A stretch of DNA of 41,695 bases from Gammaproteobacteria bacterium (GTDB taxonomy: Bacteria; Pseudomonadota; Gammaproteobacteria; UBA6429; Thiohalophilaceae), in NCBI GenBank assembly GCA_016125505.1, contig WGLP01000013.1:1-41695 (forward strand), written 5' to 3'. Within the stretch, counting starts at the first letter, position 1. Every line of letters starts with the position of its first letter. The notes under the pieces are model-generated. The model worked only from the letters and a program-made list of their open reading frames with translations. It did no database searches and was not told the DNA's origin. Below, piece after piece: positions 11,001 through 18,003 of this stretch. The position numbers were made by a program, and so were the translations under genes.

Positions 11001-13272
11001 TTACATCGTGTATCACGACCCGAATATCAACATCACGGTTGGCCAGAACTCATCTGGCTTTGAAGGTGTCACCGCCGTCAATGGTGGTACCATCAATGCG
11101 CGGGACAATACGACAAGCACATGGAATATTACAGGTATTGGTGCAGGTAATGTATCGGATACCGGTATCCCTGCACAAAGCTTGGGACCGGAAAATCTTG
11201 CCTTTAGTGGTTTTACGGCTATCAATGGAGGTAATGGAACAGATATTTTCAACGTTTCAGCCAATGGTGCCATTACCGGGTTGATAAGTGGCCGTGGCGG
11301 TGCAGATCGACTCAATCTGGACTTGACGGGACGTACGCTTGCCAGCAGTCAACTGAATTACGACGGTGGCGGCGATATTGGCGATACCATCTTAATTACT
11401 GGGCCTGCAAATACCTACGCAGAAACCTATGCGACCCGACAATCGGTTACCGGCTTGTCAGGTGTATTTGATCAACTGGGATTTTCTGTTCCAACTAGCA
11501 GCAATCTGGCGATGAACTACCGCAATGTAAGTGGTGTGACCGACAATCTCGTTGTAGATACATTAACGGTAAACAGTGCAGATGCGGCCAATGTGGTCGA
11601 ATTAGGACCGAATACGCTAAGTGCATCAAATCATGTCAGTGTGCCAGTCGACTATTTGTCCGGGAGTAAACACAATATTACAGTTGCTGCGCTCAATGGA
11701 GGTGATGTCTCCGTTACAGGCAATATGAACATCCCGGGTATGCTAACTCTGACTGCAGATGCCGTAACGAACATGGCCGGCGCATCGATAACGGCAGATA
11801 GCCTGTTTCTGCAGAATACCAATACGGTTGGTGGTCCCGGAAATCCACTCGCAACGAATATTTCACATCTTCAAGTGGAGAATGCCGGGCCAGTATATAT
11901 CCAGCAACAAGGAAATCTTGACCTGGCTGGATTAAACACCGCGGCCTTGGTGAACGTGAACGTATCTGGCAACGCTACCAGCAATACTGTCCTGGTATCC
12001 AGTGGTGAGCTCGTTATCACAGCGACAGGCGATGTGGGTCTGACCGGCGCCAATCAGTTAACCGGTCCCATATCTCTATCTGAAGGGAATACGAATGCAG
12101 CCTTAAATAATAATACCTTTACCCTAAATAATACCGTCACCACCACCTTGGGTGATATCTCAGTCATGAACCTGACTGTTATGTCTGGCAGCAACATTGT
12201 AGGCGCGACTAATAGTGCTGTTCTTGTGACTGGACAGACCTCGCTGGCAGCGAATGGTGATATTGCCCTAGGTGGTCAGAACAACGACTTCAATACCATT
12301 AGCGTTACCCAGGCTAATAATGTCTTACTGGCTGACGTAAATGATGTTGGTCTTGTGTCGCTGGCAAACGCTAATTCCCTGCCGTCCATTACCAGTGTTT
12401 CTATAACATCTGGCGGAAAAATCAGTGACGCCAATAATGGCGGTATGAACATTGTTGCAGATAGCGTCAGCCTGAATGCAGCAGACGGCATCGGTAATGG
12501 ATCCGTAGATTACGACAGTAATACACATGCAATTCCATTCAATGATGTGGGTGCAATTCATACTCAAACCGGCGTACTCAGTGCAATCAACCTTAATCCG
12601 AGTGCCAGTGTGGGTGCCGGTACTGTTAATATCAACAATAACGCCCCTGTTATTGTCAATGACCTGCGGAATAACGGCGATATTATTCTTAACAATAACA
12701 GTTACAACGTGACTTTGGCGGTTACGTCAACGACAAATCAAAGCGGACAGATAGTCAGTCAGGGTGCTATTGACGCGAATTATCATGGAAATGTTGGTGA
12801 TCCAGTTTATGCAGGGAGCGTTGCTCTACTTGGAAGCGGCACGGAATCGATATATACCCTGGGTAGAGGGACAACGGAGGCGGATATTACGGCGCAGGAT
12901 TTGCTTGTATACACTGCCTATCAGTTCGGTGACAAATATATCCCGCAGCCGATCAGATTACGTATCAATCGGCAATTTTCACTCTATTCAACTGAGGGTG
13001 CGGTAGCCTACACGAACGGGCTTCCATCAAACCCAGTTTCGACAACTGCTGATCTCGTGACGATCGAAGGTGTGACCGGCCTGTCAGGACAACAAATGAT
13101 TGATATCGAATCACTTGGTGATGTCGACCCGGCGATTTTCACCGAGGTCAGAAACTATAACCATGAAGACGTGGCGATCCTGTTGCCTGAGGACCAAAGA
13201 TTGTCGGATGAGAATGATGAGGAATGTCGCGATAATAACAAGAAGTGTAAGCGGCAACACGGTGTGAATTGA
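4531..13272 (+). CDS. Giant two-partner-secretion exoprotein (TpsA, filamentous-haemagglutinin/HMW-like)
   Basis: The 2913-residue product is a surface beta-helix protein exported by Sec and then by the TpsB at 13312. The signal peptide is followed by the haemagglutination-activity TPS domain (about residues 38-280) with NPNGIFF. A region rich in GG..I.T.G strands follows, including GGDGGFIETSG and WLIDPY, blocks common in large HMW-type TPS proteins. About 16 Trp-marked repeats occupy bases 7480-11340, and a further beta-rich region leads to the C-terminus. The only cysteines I see are one in the signal peptide and two near the end (ECRDNNKKC), which suggests a disulfide anchor loop as in HMW1. 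The ATG at 4531 was chosen because it aligns exactly with the start of the truncated copy and has a GGGG-rich ribosome site; ATG 4510 is an in-frame alternative. The likely role is adhesion or aggregation. No toxin domain is visible. Confidence 0.93.
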   Translation: MFVSDRFKRRPICAAVNAAMYSMLLASSVHAAPTGGQVVGGAGSINQSGVNTTINQASQNMAINWQSYNVNTNERVQYIQPNASSISLNRILSNNGSTIAGRIDANGQVILVNPNGIFFTPTSVINVGGIIASGLDISPSDFMNGNYMFNEVVGTDGAVVNTGTINASLGGNVALIGRQVENDGLIAANLGSVTLAAGKQAVLTFDNGGVLGVRVSKAILQDELGVDPAVINKGDIQAAGGRVLLTASTSQDVFSQAVNTNGIQQATSVVVNTDGTFTLGTGADTVNTGSIDTSTSGSNQNAGRVVMLGNNVTSSGAIKSDAASGNGGEIELHSTDTTLLTQDSMTSARSDTSGKGGIVKVLGNKVGLFDQSTVDVSGATGGGQALIGGDEQGNNSFISNSSFLYTSDQSQIHADGIDRGNGGKIITFATNTANILGGLFARGGDSGGDGGFIETSGLRGFQILKVPDVSSQTGAGGLWLIDPYSITISNTNNNVTTVTPFEPTGANASLDVASIQNALRNGDVKITTVGVGGTGNGDITFDANGQLSFSRGDGHTLTFDAAGNIELQTGSKIYDGALASIDSVNVIFLANGSVTVDAGASIITEGGNFYVGYDGTTIKPVGSFINNGLVDTSGASTRAGGNIQIYTSGDLTSAGFTTTGGVATNSAGLKAGNITLSSGGNIDISAAIIANGSDGERNGSVSENGGIGGVVSITATGGSVSVLSINTSGGKSNGGGAANGGKGGNISLSGGSITLNNSIDASGGISVGTGIDGNGGGITFTGPITLTGPIAVDSTGTTAGNIIFNNTLDGASDLTLAGGDITFGNTIGSTQALGVLTINSVGNINANSNAIKVSELQVNSGALSFQSGDIDTSSTTTNGGAVTINARDIQVGGINTSTTAGASTGGAVALNAIDDTTNGTPTITLNGDINATGATNGAVQLVLSGAVNPQGTVTLNYSGDFTSPATIAGSTGTDTLNAANRANSWVMSNTSGTLNSNLTFSNVETLVGNAGIDTFVLPNTGNFSGSVNGNGGSNDEVRGGNQTNIWSLTGASTGTVTGLSNGFSNIQILTGGTVQDSFNLSGTSTFSGSIDGGGSSAGADGIHAGNRTNTWAITGANAGTVTGLSGSFSNITHLTGNAGQDNFILSDTLDFAGSIDGGGGTSNTLTGGNRANNWTITGQNSGTVTGLSAGNTFANIQNLNGNSADDTFVFSGSGAVDGTVNGGSQVVQDTADYSSATHNVSIQIGQSVVGIERFIGNNDGVTTTYTSELIGSNVSNTWNVTGINSGDVNGISFVNFNHLTGNTGADQFIMGSAGAIDVIDGVGTSGNTLVARSGVTNSWHFTDLTSGSLEQTNPAAGIYVNSFTNIQSFVGGGGGNEWADFSTDPNATVAINVNSYIGFTGVIGNGANSTLTGINNQTNTWEISSLSDLPAAASHPSGTLDGINDGVVNRGQTGQLIFVDFSNLTGGGQNDTFTIQPTGNVTGLINGAGGTNTITVLNPSIGIVEVGSVGSPANLNVTGFNTIIGNGTTALMSDSSVANNTWTVMGANSGTLNGTTFDNFNSLLGGTSNDIFILSNTVDFTGSIDGGTGTGTDELRGGNRISNWEITNINNTGTVTGLGGNFSNIETLTGNAQQDIFTLNASVDFAGSINGGGGTSDQLRGGDRANTWTITGANTGTVTGLTGTFANIDALTGGSQQDNFVLNDMVIFAGTIDGGAGIDELRGGNRATSWTISGTNSGTVSGLSGGFANIEQLTGNANQDIFILNDTIAFNGSLDGGGGTNDELRGGNQTNTWTITGASAGTVTGLSGAFSNIELLTGNAGQDNFVLNATAVFAGNINGGGGTTNTLTGGNRANTWTITSQNGGTVTGLASGNTFANIQNLTGNANVDTFNVSGSGTIDGLIDGAGSTQDTVDYSAVQHDLAIQLGTNIAGIERVVGNNNGTTRTTYNSELIGPNRNNTWTVSGQNSGDVNGIAFQNFNNLTGNVLSDSFVFGAAGNISGIIDGGDPVKTAWIPGQTWTPWTAGTAADVVDMSALNNVDVTIGQDITNIELVIGSNTNNGTLRIGSGANNWDITGTNTGIVNSTEFRQFNALYGGIDSDRFYVEAAGVLGTIHGGTGNDYFTVNSGASVGSIYGDAGDDTFDIQGTVGNTDGGAGTDYIVYHDPNINITVGQNSSGFEGVTAVNGGTINARDNTTSTWNITGIGAGNVSDTGIPAQSLGPENLAFSGFTAINGGNGTDIFNVSANGAITGLISGRGGADRLNLDLTGRTLASSQLNYDGGGDIGDTILITGPANTYAETYATRQSVTGLSGVFDQLGFSVPTSSNLAMNYRNVSGVTDNLVVDTLTVNSADAANVVELGPNTLSASNHVSVPVDYLSGSKHNITVAALNGGDVSVTGNMNIPGMLTLTADAVTNMAGASITADSLFLQNTNTVGGPGNPLATNISHLQVENAGPVYIQQQGNLDLAGLNTAALVNVNVSGNATSNTVLVSSGELVITATGDVGLTGANQLTGPISLSEGNTNAALNNNTFTLNNTVTTTLGDISVMNLTVMSGSNIVGATNSAVLVTGQTSLAANGDIALGGQNNDFNTISVTQANNVLLADVNDVGLVSLANANSLPSITSVSITSGGKISDANNGGMNIVADSVSLNAADGIGNGSVDYDSNTHAIPFNDVGAIHTQTGVLSAINLNPSASVGAGTVNINNNAPVIVNDLRNNGDIILNNNSYNVTLAVTSTTNQSGQIVSQGAIDANYHGNVGDPVYAGSVALLGSGTESIYTLGRGTTEADITAQDLLVYTAYQFGDKYIPQPIRLRINRQFSLYSTEGAVAYTNGLPSNPVSTTADLVTIEGVTGLSGQQMIDIESLGDVDPAIFTEVRNYNHEDVAILLPEDQRLSDENDEECRDNNKKCKRQHGVN
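7480..11340 (+). repeat. About 16 Trp-marked protein repeats in TpsA, with a 2046-base super-repeat
   Basis: Each unit begins with a W in a context like N-T-W-T-I-T-G, followed by S-G-T-V-T-G-L-S, F-(S/A)-N-I, L-T-G-N-x-x-Q-D-x-F-x-L, then F-x-G-S-I-D-G-G-G-G and R-G-G-N. Regular units are 62-65 residues; irregular ones are longer. The second half of each unit (GNAGQDNF, GGGGTSDxLRGGN) resembles RTX nonapeptide repeats. Trp codons at 7861 and 8362 have counterparts at 9907 and 10408, and the NTFANIQNL block at 8101 has one at 10147. All are exactly 2046 bases (682 residues) apart, so several units were duplicated together. Confidence 0.88.
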
Positions 13273-13311
13273 TATTGGGGGAACTGCTGTTACTAGTGTT
13301 TATATTGCGGT

Positions 13312-15255
13312 ATGAAAAATAAGAAGAATCTAAAAACATTGATTTATCGGGTAGGGCAATGCGGGCAAAACTTCACAAGGCGAAATCAGGCTGTATTGGC
13401 TGCAGTTACGCTGTTTATCGTAGGGGCGGCGCACGCTGATTTTTTGCAAATGCCGGATATTACACAGACACGCGAAATTCAGAATAAATCATTGATACGC
13501 GATGTTGATATACCGGCCGTTCGTGATCGTGACCCGGACCCTAATGCTGGACCACGCATTGCGGTGAAAGAATTCAAAATTCAGGGGCTGGTTGAGTATC
13601 CAAAACTGGGTATAACCCGAGAGGCCCTGAACGAGCTCGCTGAAAAAATCCGCTTTAAGTTGATGGATGAGGGCACATTATTACAATCGGGCTATACGAT
13701 TAAGGAGTTGGGCGAGTTATCAGACCTGCTGGTCAAGATCGACGAGGAAACGGAAGACCGGCATGTCACGCCCATGGATGTCCAGCGTCTCGTCTGGCTG
13801 GTCCGGGATCAACGAGGCAAGCGCGGTATTACAATCGGGCAGATTGAGTCTGTCGCCAACACGATTACCCGTTTTTATCGTGAACGTGGCTTTGTGCTCG
13901 CGAAGGCCTATATACCAAAACAACACGTACGCGATGGCATTGTCAACCTGACCGTCCTTCTTGGAATGTTGGGTGACGTGAAAGTGCAAGGTAATAAGAT
14001 ATATAGCACTGACGATTTGAAGGATGTCTTCAGCGATATGGTGGCGAAGCCGGTGACAAATGCGGCCGTTGAAGAAGATCTTTTCTTGATTAACAGTTTT
14101 CCCGGTATTGTAGTGGATGGTTATTTCGAGCCGGGTTATCAGGTAGGAGATACGCGGCTAAACATCAATGTCAAAAATGAATCCCGCTACAATGCGGATA
14201 TTCGTGTTGATAACCATGGCACGCCGGAGTCAGGCCTGTACCGAATTTATGTGGATGGGCAGGTTAATAATGCCCTGGGCATGGCGGATATGCTCCAGGC
14301 CAGTTATTTGAAGGCGCTGCACCCGGATAATACGGATTATTACAAGCTAAGTTACGAATTAAACCTTTTCAGCCCGCGTACCCGCTTTGGCGTGGAAACG
14401 TCAAAAAACCAGTTTGTTGTTGACCAATCGTCTGCGCAGGCGAATCTGGATCTGCATGGCAGTGTATTCGTCGATGCGGTAACGGCAAAGTACATTCAGA
14501 AGCGAAGTCGCCTTGAAAACAAGAGTTATGAGCTGCGTTACGAGAAAGTAAAGTCCGATCTTCAAATTGGTAATATCCCTGATATCAATAACGCGCTGGA
14601 CGAGAAGCTGTCAAATACATCACTTGCCTATAATTTTGACTTTCTTCAGGAGGAAAAACGCCGTCTTCACCAGGGTAAGGTCAAAATTACTTTTGGTAGC
14701 TTCGATTTTGGGGTGAAGCCAAATCAGGACGCCAGTTACAAATTTCTCAATGGTGATTATTCCTTGCTGACCTTCTGGAAGGTTCCGTGGGTCGATGCTA
14801 ACACGCGTGTGATTTATCGCGCCGGTATGCAATATTCTGGAATTAATCTATCGCCTATTGTGCGCTACTCCCTTGCCGGGCCGACACGGGCAAGAGGATT
14901 CAGTCCAAGCATATTCACCGCTGATGATGCGGTTTATCTCGGTATTGACTGGTTGTTTAATAGTCCGGGTTGGTTTGACTTTAATATTACGAAATCAATA
15001 AATTTTAAACAGATCACAAAACCGTTTTTATTCGCTGACTATGCTTACGGAATACAGCATACCCTCACGGGTGGCGAAGGAGATGCAAAAGCAACACTCT
15101 CAGATGCGGGTTTCGGCTTACAGTTTTCATATAGCAATAACTTTAGCGGCAACCTGATGGTGGCATTTCCAATTACACGGAATATCACGGGTACCACCGT
15201 TACGCCGGAAAAAGATAATTATCGAGTTGTGTTTGACTTTCAATACAGTTTCTAA
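13312..15255 (+). CDS. TpsB outer-membrane transporter (ShlB/FhaC/HecB family)
   Basis: The 647-residue protein is the pore that moves the TpsA at 4531 across the outer membrane. A long signal peptide (about 42 residues, cleavage near AHA-DF) is followed by a linker with DPDPNAGPRI, two POTRA-like domains and a 16-strand barrel of the ShlB type ending in an aromatic residue (QYSF). The second half of POTRA 1 reads FYRERGFVLAKAYIPKQ, a family hallmark; the loop-6 motif of FhaC (VRGY) appears as ARGF near residue 530. Between the first strand (VKEFKIQG) and the usual helix lies an insertion of roughly 90 residues not found in classical FhaC. The gene begins 39 bases after tpsA and is probably cotranscribed. 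Family assignment is firm. Confidence 0.93.
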   Translation: MKNKKNLKTLIYRVGQCGQNFTRRNQAVLAAVTLFIVGAAHADFLQMPDITQTREIQNKSLIRDVDIPAVRDRDPDPNAGPRIAVKEFKIQGLVEYPKLGITREALNELAEKIRFKLMDEGTLLQSGYTIKELGELSDLLVKIDEETEDRHVTPMDVQRLVWLVRDQRGKRGITIGQIESVANTITRFYRERGFVLAKAYIPKQHVRDGIVNLTVLLGMLGDVKVQGNKIYSTDDLKDVFSDMVAKPVTNAAVEEDLFLINSFPGIVVDGYFEPGYQVGDTRLNINVKNESRYNADIRVDNHGTPESGLYRIYVDGQVNNALGMADMLQASYLKALHPDNTDYYKLSYELNLFSPRTRFGVETSKNQFVVDQSSAQANLDLHGSVFVDAVTAKYIQKRSRLENKSYELRYEKVKSDLQIGNIPDINNALDEKLSNTSLAYNFDFLQEEKRRLHQGKVKITFGSFDFGVKPNQDASYKFLNGDYSLLTFWKVPWVDANTRVIYRAGMQYSGINLSPIVRYSLAGPTRARGFSPSIFTADDAVYLGIDWLFNSPGWFDFNITKSINFKQITKPFLFADYAYGIQHTLTGGEGDAKATLSDAGFGLQFSYSNNFSGNLMVAFPITRNITGTTVTPEKDNYRVVFDFQYSF

Positions 15256-15288
15256 GGTTTTGCCGGTGTGTGATTTAGACGTGACTGA

Positions 15289-15307
15289 TATTGCTGGGAG
15301 AGCAATA
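15289..15307 (+). terminator. Weak stem-loop after tpsB
   Basis: Arms TATTGCT and AGCAATA form a 7-base-pair stem around the loop GGGAG, 33 bases after the tpsB stop. It is AT-rich and lacks a following T run, so termination is only possible. Confidence 0.3.
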
Positions 15308-15456
15308 CATCATAATCATTAAGGTTTAAGTGTTAAAAATGACAACGAAAATTGTAATCTTTGTTAACAAATCGGGGCTATGCTTCGTTAAAGCGAATGA
15401 AATAGTATTACCTAGCAATACCTCATTTAATCTGGGCTAACAAGAAGGAAACAACT
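15308..15456 (+). promoter_or_regulatory. Intergenic leader upstream of hcp
   Basis: This AT-rich gap between the TPS locus and the T6SS operon must hold the promoter for hcp and the genes behind it. It contains a perfect 10-base palindrome TTGTTAACAA at 15361-15370, which could be an operator. No convincing -35/-10 pair and no sigma-54 (TGGCAC-N5-TTGC) element was found by eye. A good ribosome site (AAGAAGGAA) precedes the hcp start. Confidence 0.35.
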
Positions 15457-15939
15457 ATGGCAATTTATCTCAAATTGGGTAACGTAAAGGGCAACGTCAC
15501 TGCTTCAGGCTACGAAGGACAAATTGCAGTGTTATCTGCGCATTTCGGTGTAGCTCGCGCGGTCAGCATGGAGCCAGGTAATGTTTCTAATCGTGAATCT
15601 TCCAAACCTTCACTGTCAGAAATTACCATCACCAAATTGGCGGATAACTCTGTTGCGGCCTTGTTCAAGGAAGCATTGACCGGTTCCAAAGGGGAAGAAG
15701 CACTGTTAACGTTTGTTCGTACCGGTAGCGATAAAGTGCAGGAATTCATGACCTACAAACTGAGTGACTGCATCATCAGTAGCTACAGCATTTCTGCGCA
15801 AGGCGACGAGGAGCCGGTTGAAAACATTTCCTTGAGCTACTCTGCAATCGAAGTCAGCTATAAGGATCATGACGCCTCTAATAAGACTGGTAATCCGCAG
15901 CGCGCTGCGTACAACCTGGTTACAACTAAAGCGGCGTAA
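15457..15939 (+). CDS. hcp: Hcp, T6SS tube protein (TssD)
   Basis: The 160-residue protein forms the hexameric rings that stack into the T6SS inner tube and is expelled on firing. It starts MAIYLKLGNVKGN and has the family's ISYS/ISLSYSAIEVSYK features near the C-terminus; length matches ordinary single-domain Hcp, with no effector extension. A strong ribosome site (AAGAAGGAA) supports high expression. The gene opens the plus-strand T6SS operon and is followed, after a 118-base gap with a strong hairpin, by vgrG. Confidence 0.96.
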   Translation: MAIYLKLGNVKGNVTASGYEGQIAVLSAHFGVARAVSMEPGNVSNRESSKPSLSEITITKLADNSVAALFKEALTGSKGEEALLTFVRTGSDKVQEFMTYKLSDCIISSYSISAQGDEEPVENISLSYSAIEVSYKDHDASNKTGNPQRAAYNLVTTKAA

Positions 15940-15955
15940 TTTATTTTCAGCATCC

Positions 15956-15985
15956 CATGCCGTACCCCGCCCCCGGGTCGGCATG
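15956..15985 (+). promoter_or_regulatory. Strong GC-rich hairpin between hcp and vgrG
   Basis: Arms CATGCCG-t-ACCC and GGGT-CGGCATG pair over 11 base pairs with one bulged T, around a C-rich loop of 7. It begins 17 bases after the hcp stop and has no T run. It probably stabilises the hcp mRNA or causes partial termination, giving much more Hcp than VgrG, as the tube requires. Confidence 0.6.
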
Positions 15986-16057
15986 TGTGCTGAGCTTCCG
16001 AACATATTCGGCTTGCCGGGTATGTTATGTTTCTATCTGGGGTGAAAAATTAAGAAT

Positions 16058-17989
16058 ATGGACCAGTTTACTCAGGATAAGCGTTCAATCTCGCTGGAGA
16101 CCGTGCTGGGCAAAGATGAACTACTTCTTACCGAGTTCGAGGGGACTGACCATATCTCAAATCTTTTCGAATATCATCTCACCGCGTTATCCACAAATCA
16201 CGACATTAAGCCAGAAGATTTGATCGGTGAAGAAGTCACCATCAATATCAATACCAAACACAAGGCCGTCTTCCACGGGATTGTCAATACGTTTGAGTAT
16301 GGTGATATTCGCGGTCATAACATGCGTGAGTATCGGTTTACCATTGTCCCCTGGTTATGGTTCCTGGGTAAAACGGAAAACAGGCGGATATTCCAGAATA
16401 AAAACACCAAAGAGATTGTTTCGGATGTTTTTAATGATCTCGGCTTTAAGGATTTTGAGTTTAAGGCCCAGGGTGGCAAGGTCCGTGAATATTGTGTGCA
16501 ATATGGCGAGAGCGATTTGCATTTCGTATCGCGCCTGCTGGAAGAAGATGGAATTGCCTACTATTTCAAGCATGACACAAAAAAACATACCCTGGTGATT
16601 GTCGATCAGAAAAATGCATACGATATTTGTCCTGACACGAATTTAACATTTTCATTGGGCTCCACATCCGAAAACGAAGTGACCGGTTGGCGGCACAACT
16701 ATGAGTTTCGCGAGGGCGTGTGGACGTTGAATGATTATAATTTCAAGGAGCCTGCCAAAAGTCAGTTGGCCGAAGCCAAGACTGTCAGCAAGTTCAAGAA
16801 TAACACCAGGTTTCAGCATTACGATTATCCTGGCGTCTATGATTATCCATCGAATCGTGACCTTGCGAATATGCGGATGGATGCGGAAGAGGTTCCGATG
16901 AACACCGTGTATGGGTCCAGTACCTGCAGCACATTTTATGCGGGCGGGCAATTTAAACTGGAGAAGCACACGAACAAACAAGAGCAGGGAATGTACCTGC
17001 TGACTTCGGTTACCCATTCGGCGCAGGACAGTTCCTATTTCACGGGTGACGGCGGTAGTTCGCACTATGCCAACAGTTTTACCTGTATACCGGCGGACGT
17101 GCATTTTCGCCCGAGGCTGATGCATCAACGACCCGTCATGAAAGGCCCGCAGTCTGCCGTGGTTACCGGTCCGGCAGGAGAAGAGATTTACATTGATGAC
17201 TTCGGGCGAATAAAAGTCCAGTTTATCTGGGACAGGCAGGGTAAGAAAAATGAAAACAGTTCCTGCTTTCTGCGTGTGATGCAATCATGGGCCGGCAATC
17301 AATGGGGGGCGTCTTTTATTCCGCGTATTGGTCACGAGGTGATCGTTTCTTTTCTGGATGGCGATCCGGACAGGCCCATAGTGACAGGGACGGTCTATAA
17401 CGGTGTCAATAAGCCTGTCTACAGTTCCAAGACACAGAGCGGTATCAAAACGCGTTCTACTAAAAGTGGCAGCGCTGAAAATTACAATGAATTGCGGTTT
17501 GAAGATCAGAAAGGGTCGGAGCAGATCTATATCCACGCAGAAAAGAATCTCGATACCATGGTCGAGAATGACGAGACACTCACCATCGATCATGACCGTA
17601 CCAAAACCATTAAACATGACGAAAATTCAACAATAGACAACGATCGGAACAAGACTGTCAAAAATAATCAAACCGAGACAATCGGTAAAAACAAGACTAT
17701 CGATGTGGGTGAAGACCACAATGAATCCGTTCACCAGAATATGACCATCAGGGTCGATAAGGATCTGACGGAATCGGTTGGTGGTCAGTATATGGAAACT
17801 GTGAAGGACGATTATGGATTGCGTGCAAAGACGATTACGATGCAGGCGAATGACAAAATCGTGCTTCAGACGGGTTCGGCAAAGATCGTTATGTCGAACA
17901 GTGGGGAGATCACAATCAGCGGCAGCACAATCAATATCAAGGGCTCCGGCAATGTTGTGATTAAAGGCAGTAAAGTCATCACTAACTGA
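16058..17989 (+). CDS. vgrG: VgrG, T6SS tip spike (TssI)
   Basis: The 643-residue protein forms the trimeric spike on the Hcp tube. A gp27-like part (about residues 1-380, with the QYGESDLHFVSRLLEEDGI stretch typical of VgrG) is followed by a gp5-like OB fold (GRIKVQFIWDRQG, then SWAGNQWGASFIPRIGHEV and FLDGDPDRPIVTG). Next come repeated D/N-rich T-x-x-H-D-x-x beta-prism turns (about residues 500-590) and a short needle end (NIKGSGNVVIKG). There is no C-terminal effector domain, so cargo must attach through the PAAR-like protein or adaptors encoded downstream. The start has only a distant GGGGTGA ribosome site. The gene lies between hcp and a DUF6484 gene, all in one direction. Confidence 0.96.
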   Translation: MDQFTQDKRSISLETVLGKDELLLTEFEGTDHISNLFEYHLTALSTNHDIKPEDLIGEEVTININTKHKAVFHGIVNTFEYGDIRGHNMREYRFTIVPWLWFLGKTENRRIFQNKNTKEIVSDVFNDLGFKDFEFKAQGGKVREYCVQYGESDLHFVSRLLEEDGIAYYFKHDTKKHTLVIVDQKNAYDICPDTNLTFSLGSTSENEVTGWRHNYEFREGVWTLNDYNFKEPAKSQLAEAKTVSKFKNNTRFQHYDYPGVYDYPSNRDLANMRMDAEEVPMNTVYGSSTCSTFYAGGQFKLEKHTNKQEQGMYLLTSVTHSAQDSSYFTGDGGSSHYANSFTCIPADVHFRPRLMHQRPVMKGPQSAVVTGPAGEEIYIDDFGRIKVQFIWDRQGKKNENSSCFLRVMQSWAGNQWGASFIPRIGHEVIVSFLDGDPDRPIVTGTVYNGVNKPVYSSKTQSGIKTRSTKSGSAENYNELRFEDQKGSEQIYIHAEKNLDTMVENDETLTIDHDRTKTIKHDENSTIDNDRNKTVKNNQTETIGKNKTIDVGEDHNESVHQNMTIRVDKDLTESVGGQYMETVKDDYGLRAKTITMQANDKIVLQTGSAKIVMSNSGEITISGSTINIKGSGNVVIKGSKVITN

Positions 17990-18003
17990 TTGCGAATATC
18001 GCT

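Noticed and set aside
7480..11340. Tandem repeats as a possible CRISPR array
   Set aside because: Units of about 190 bases are diverged, in frame and coding; there are no short identical repeats with unique spacers and no cas genes.
13000..13272. CdiA-like toxin domain at the C-terminus of TpsA
   Set aside because: No VENN-type boundary, no toxin-like domain and no small immunity gene between tpsA and tpsB; the end looks like an anchor.
15352..15385. Possible sigma-70 promoter for hcp
   Set aside because: TTGTAA and TATGCT-like hexamers exist but their spacing is wrong (about 21 bases), so no promoter was called.
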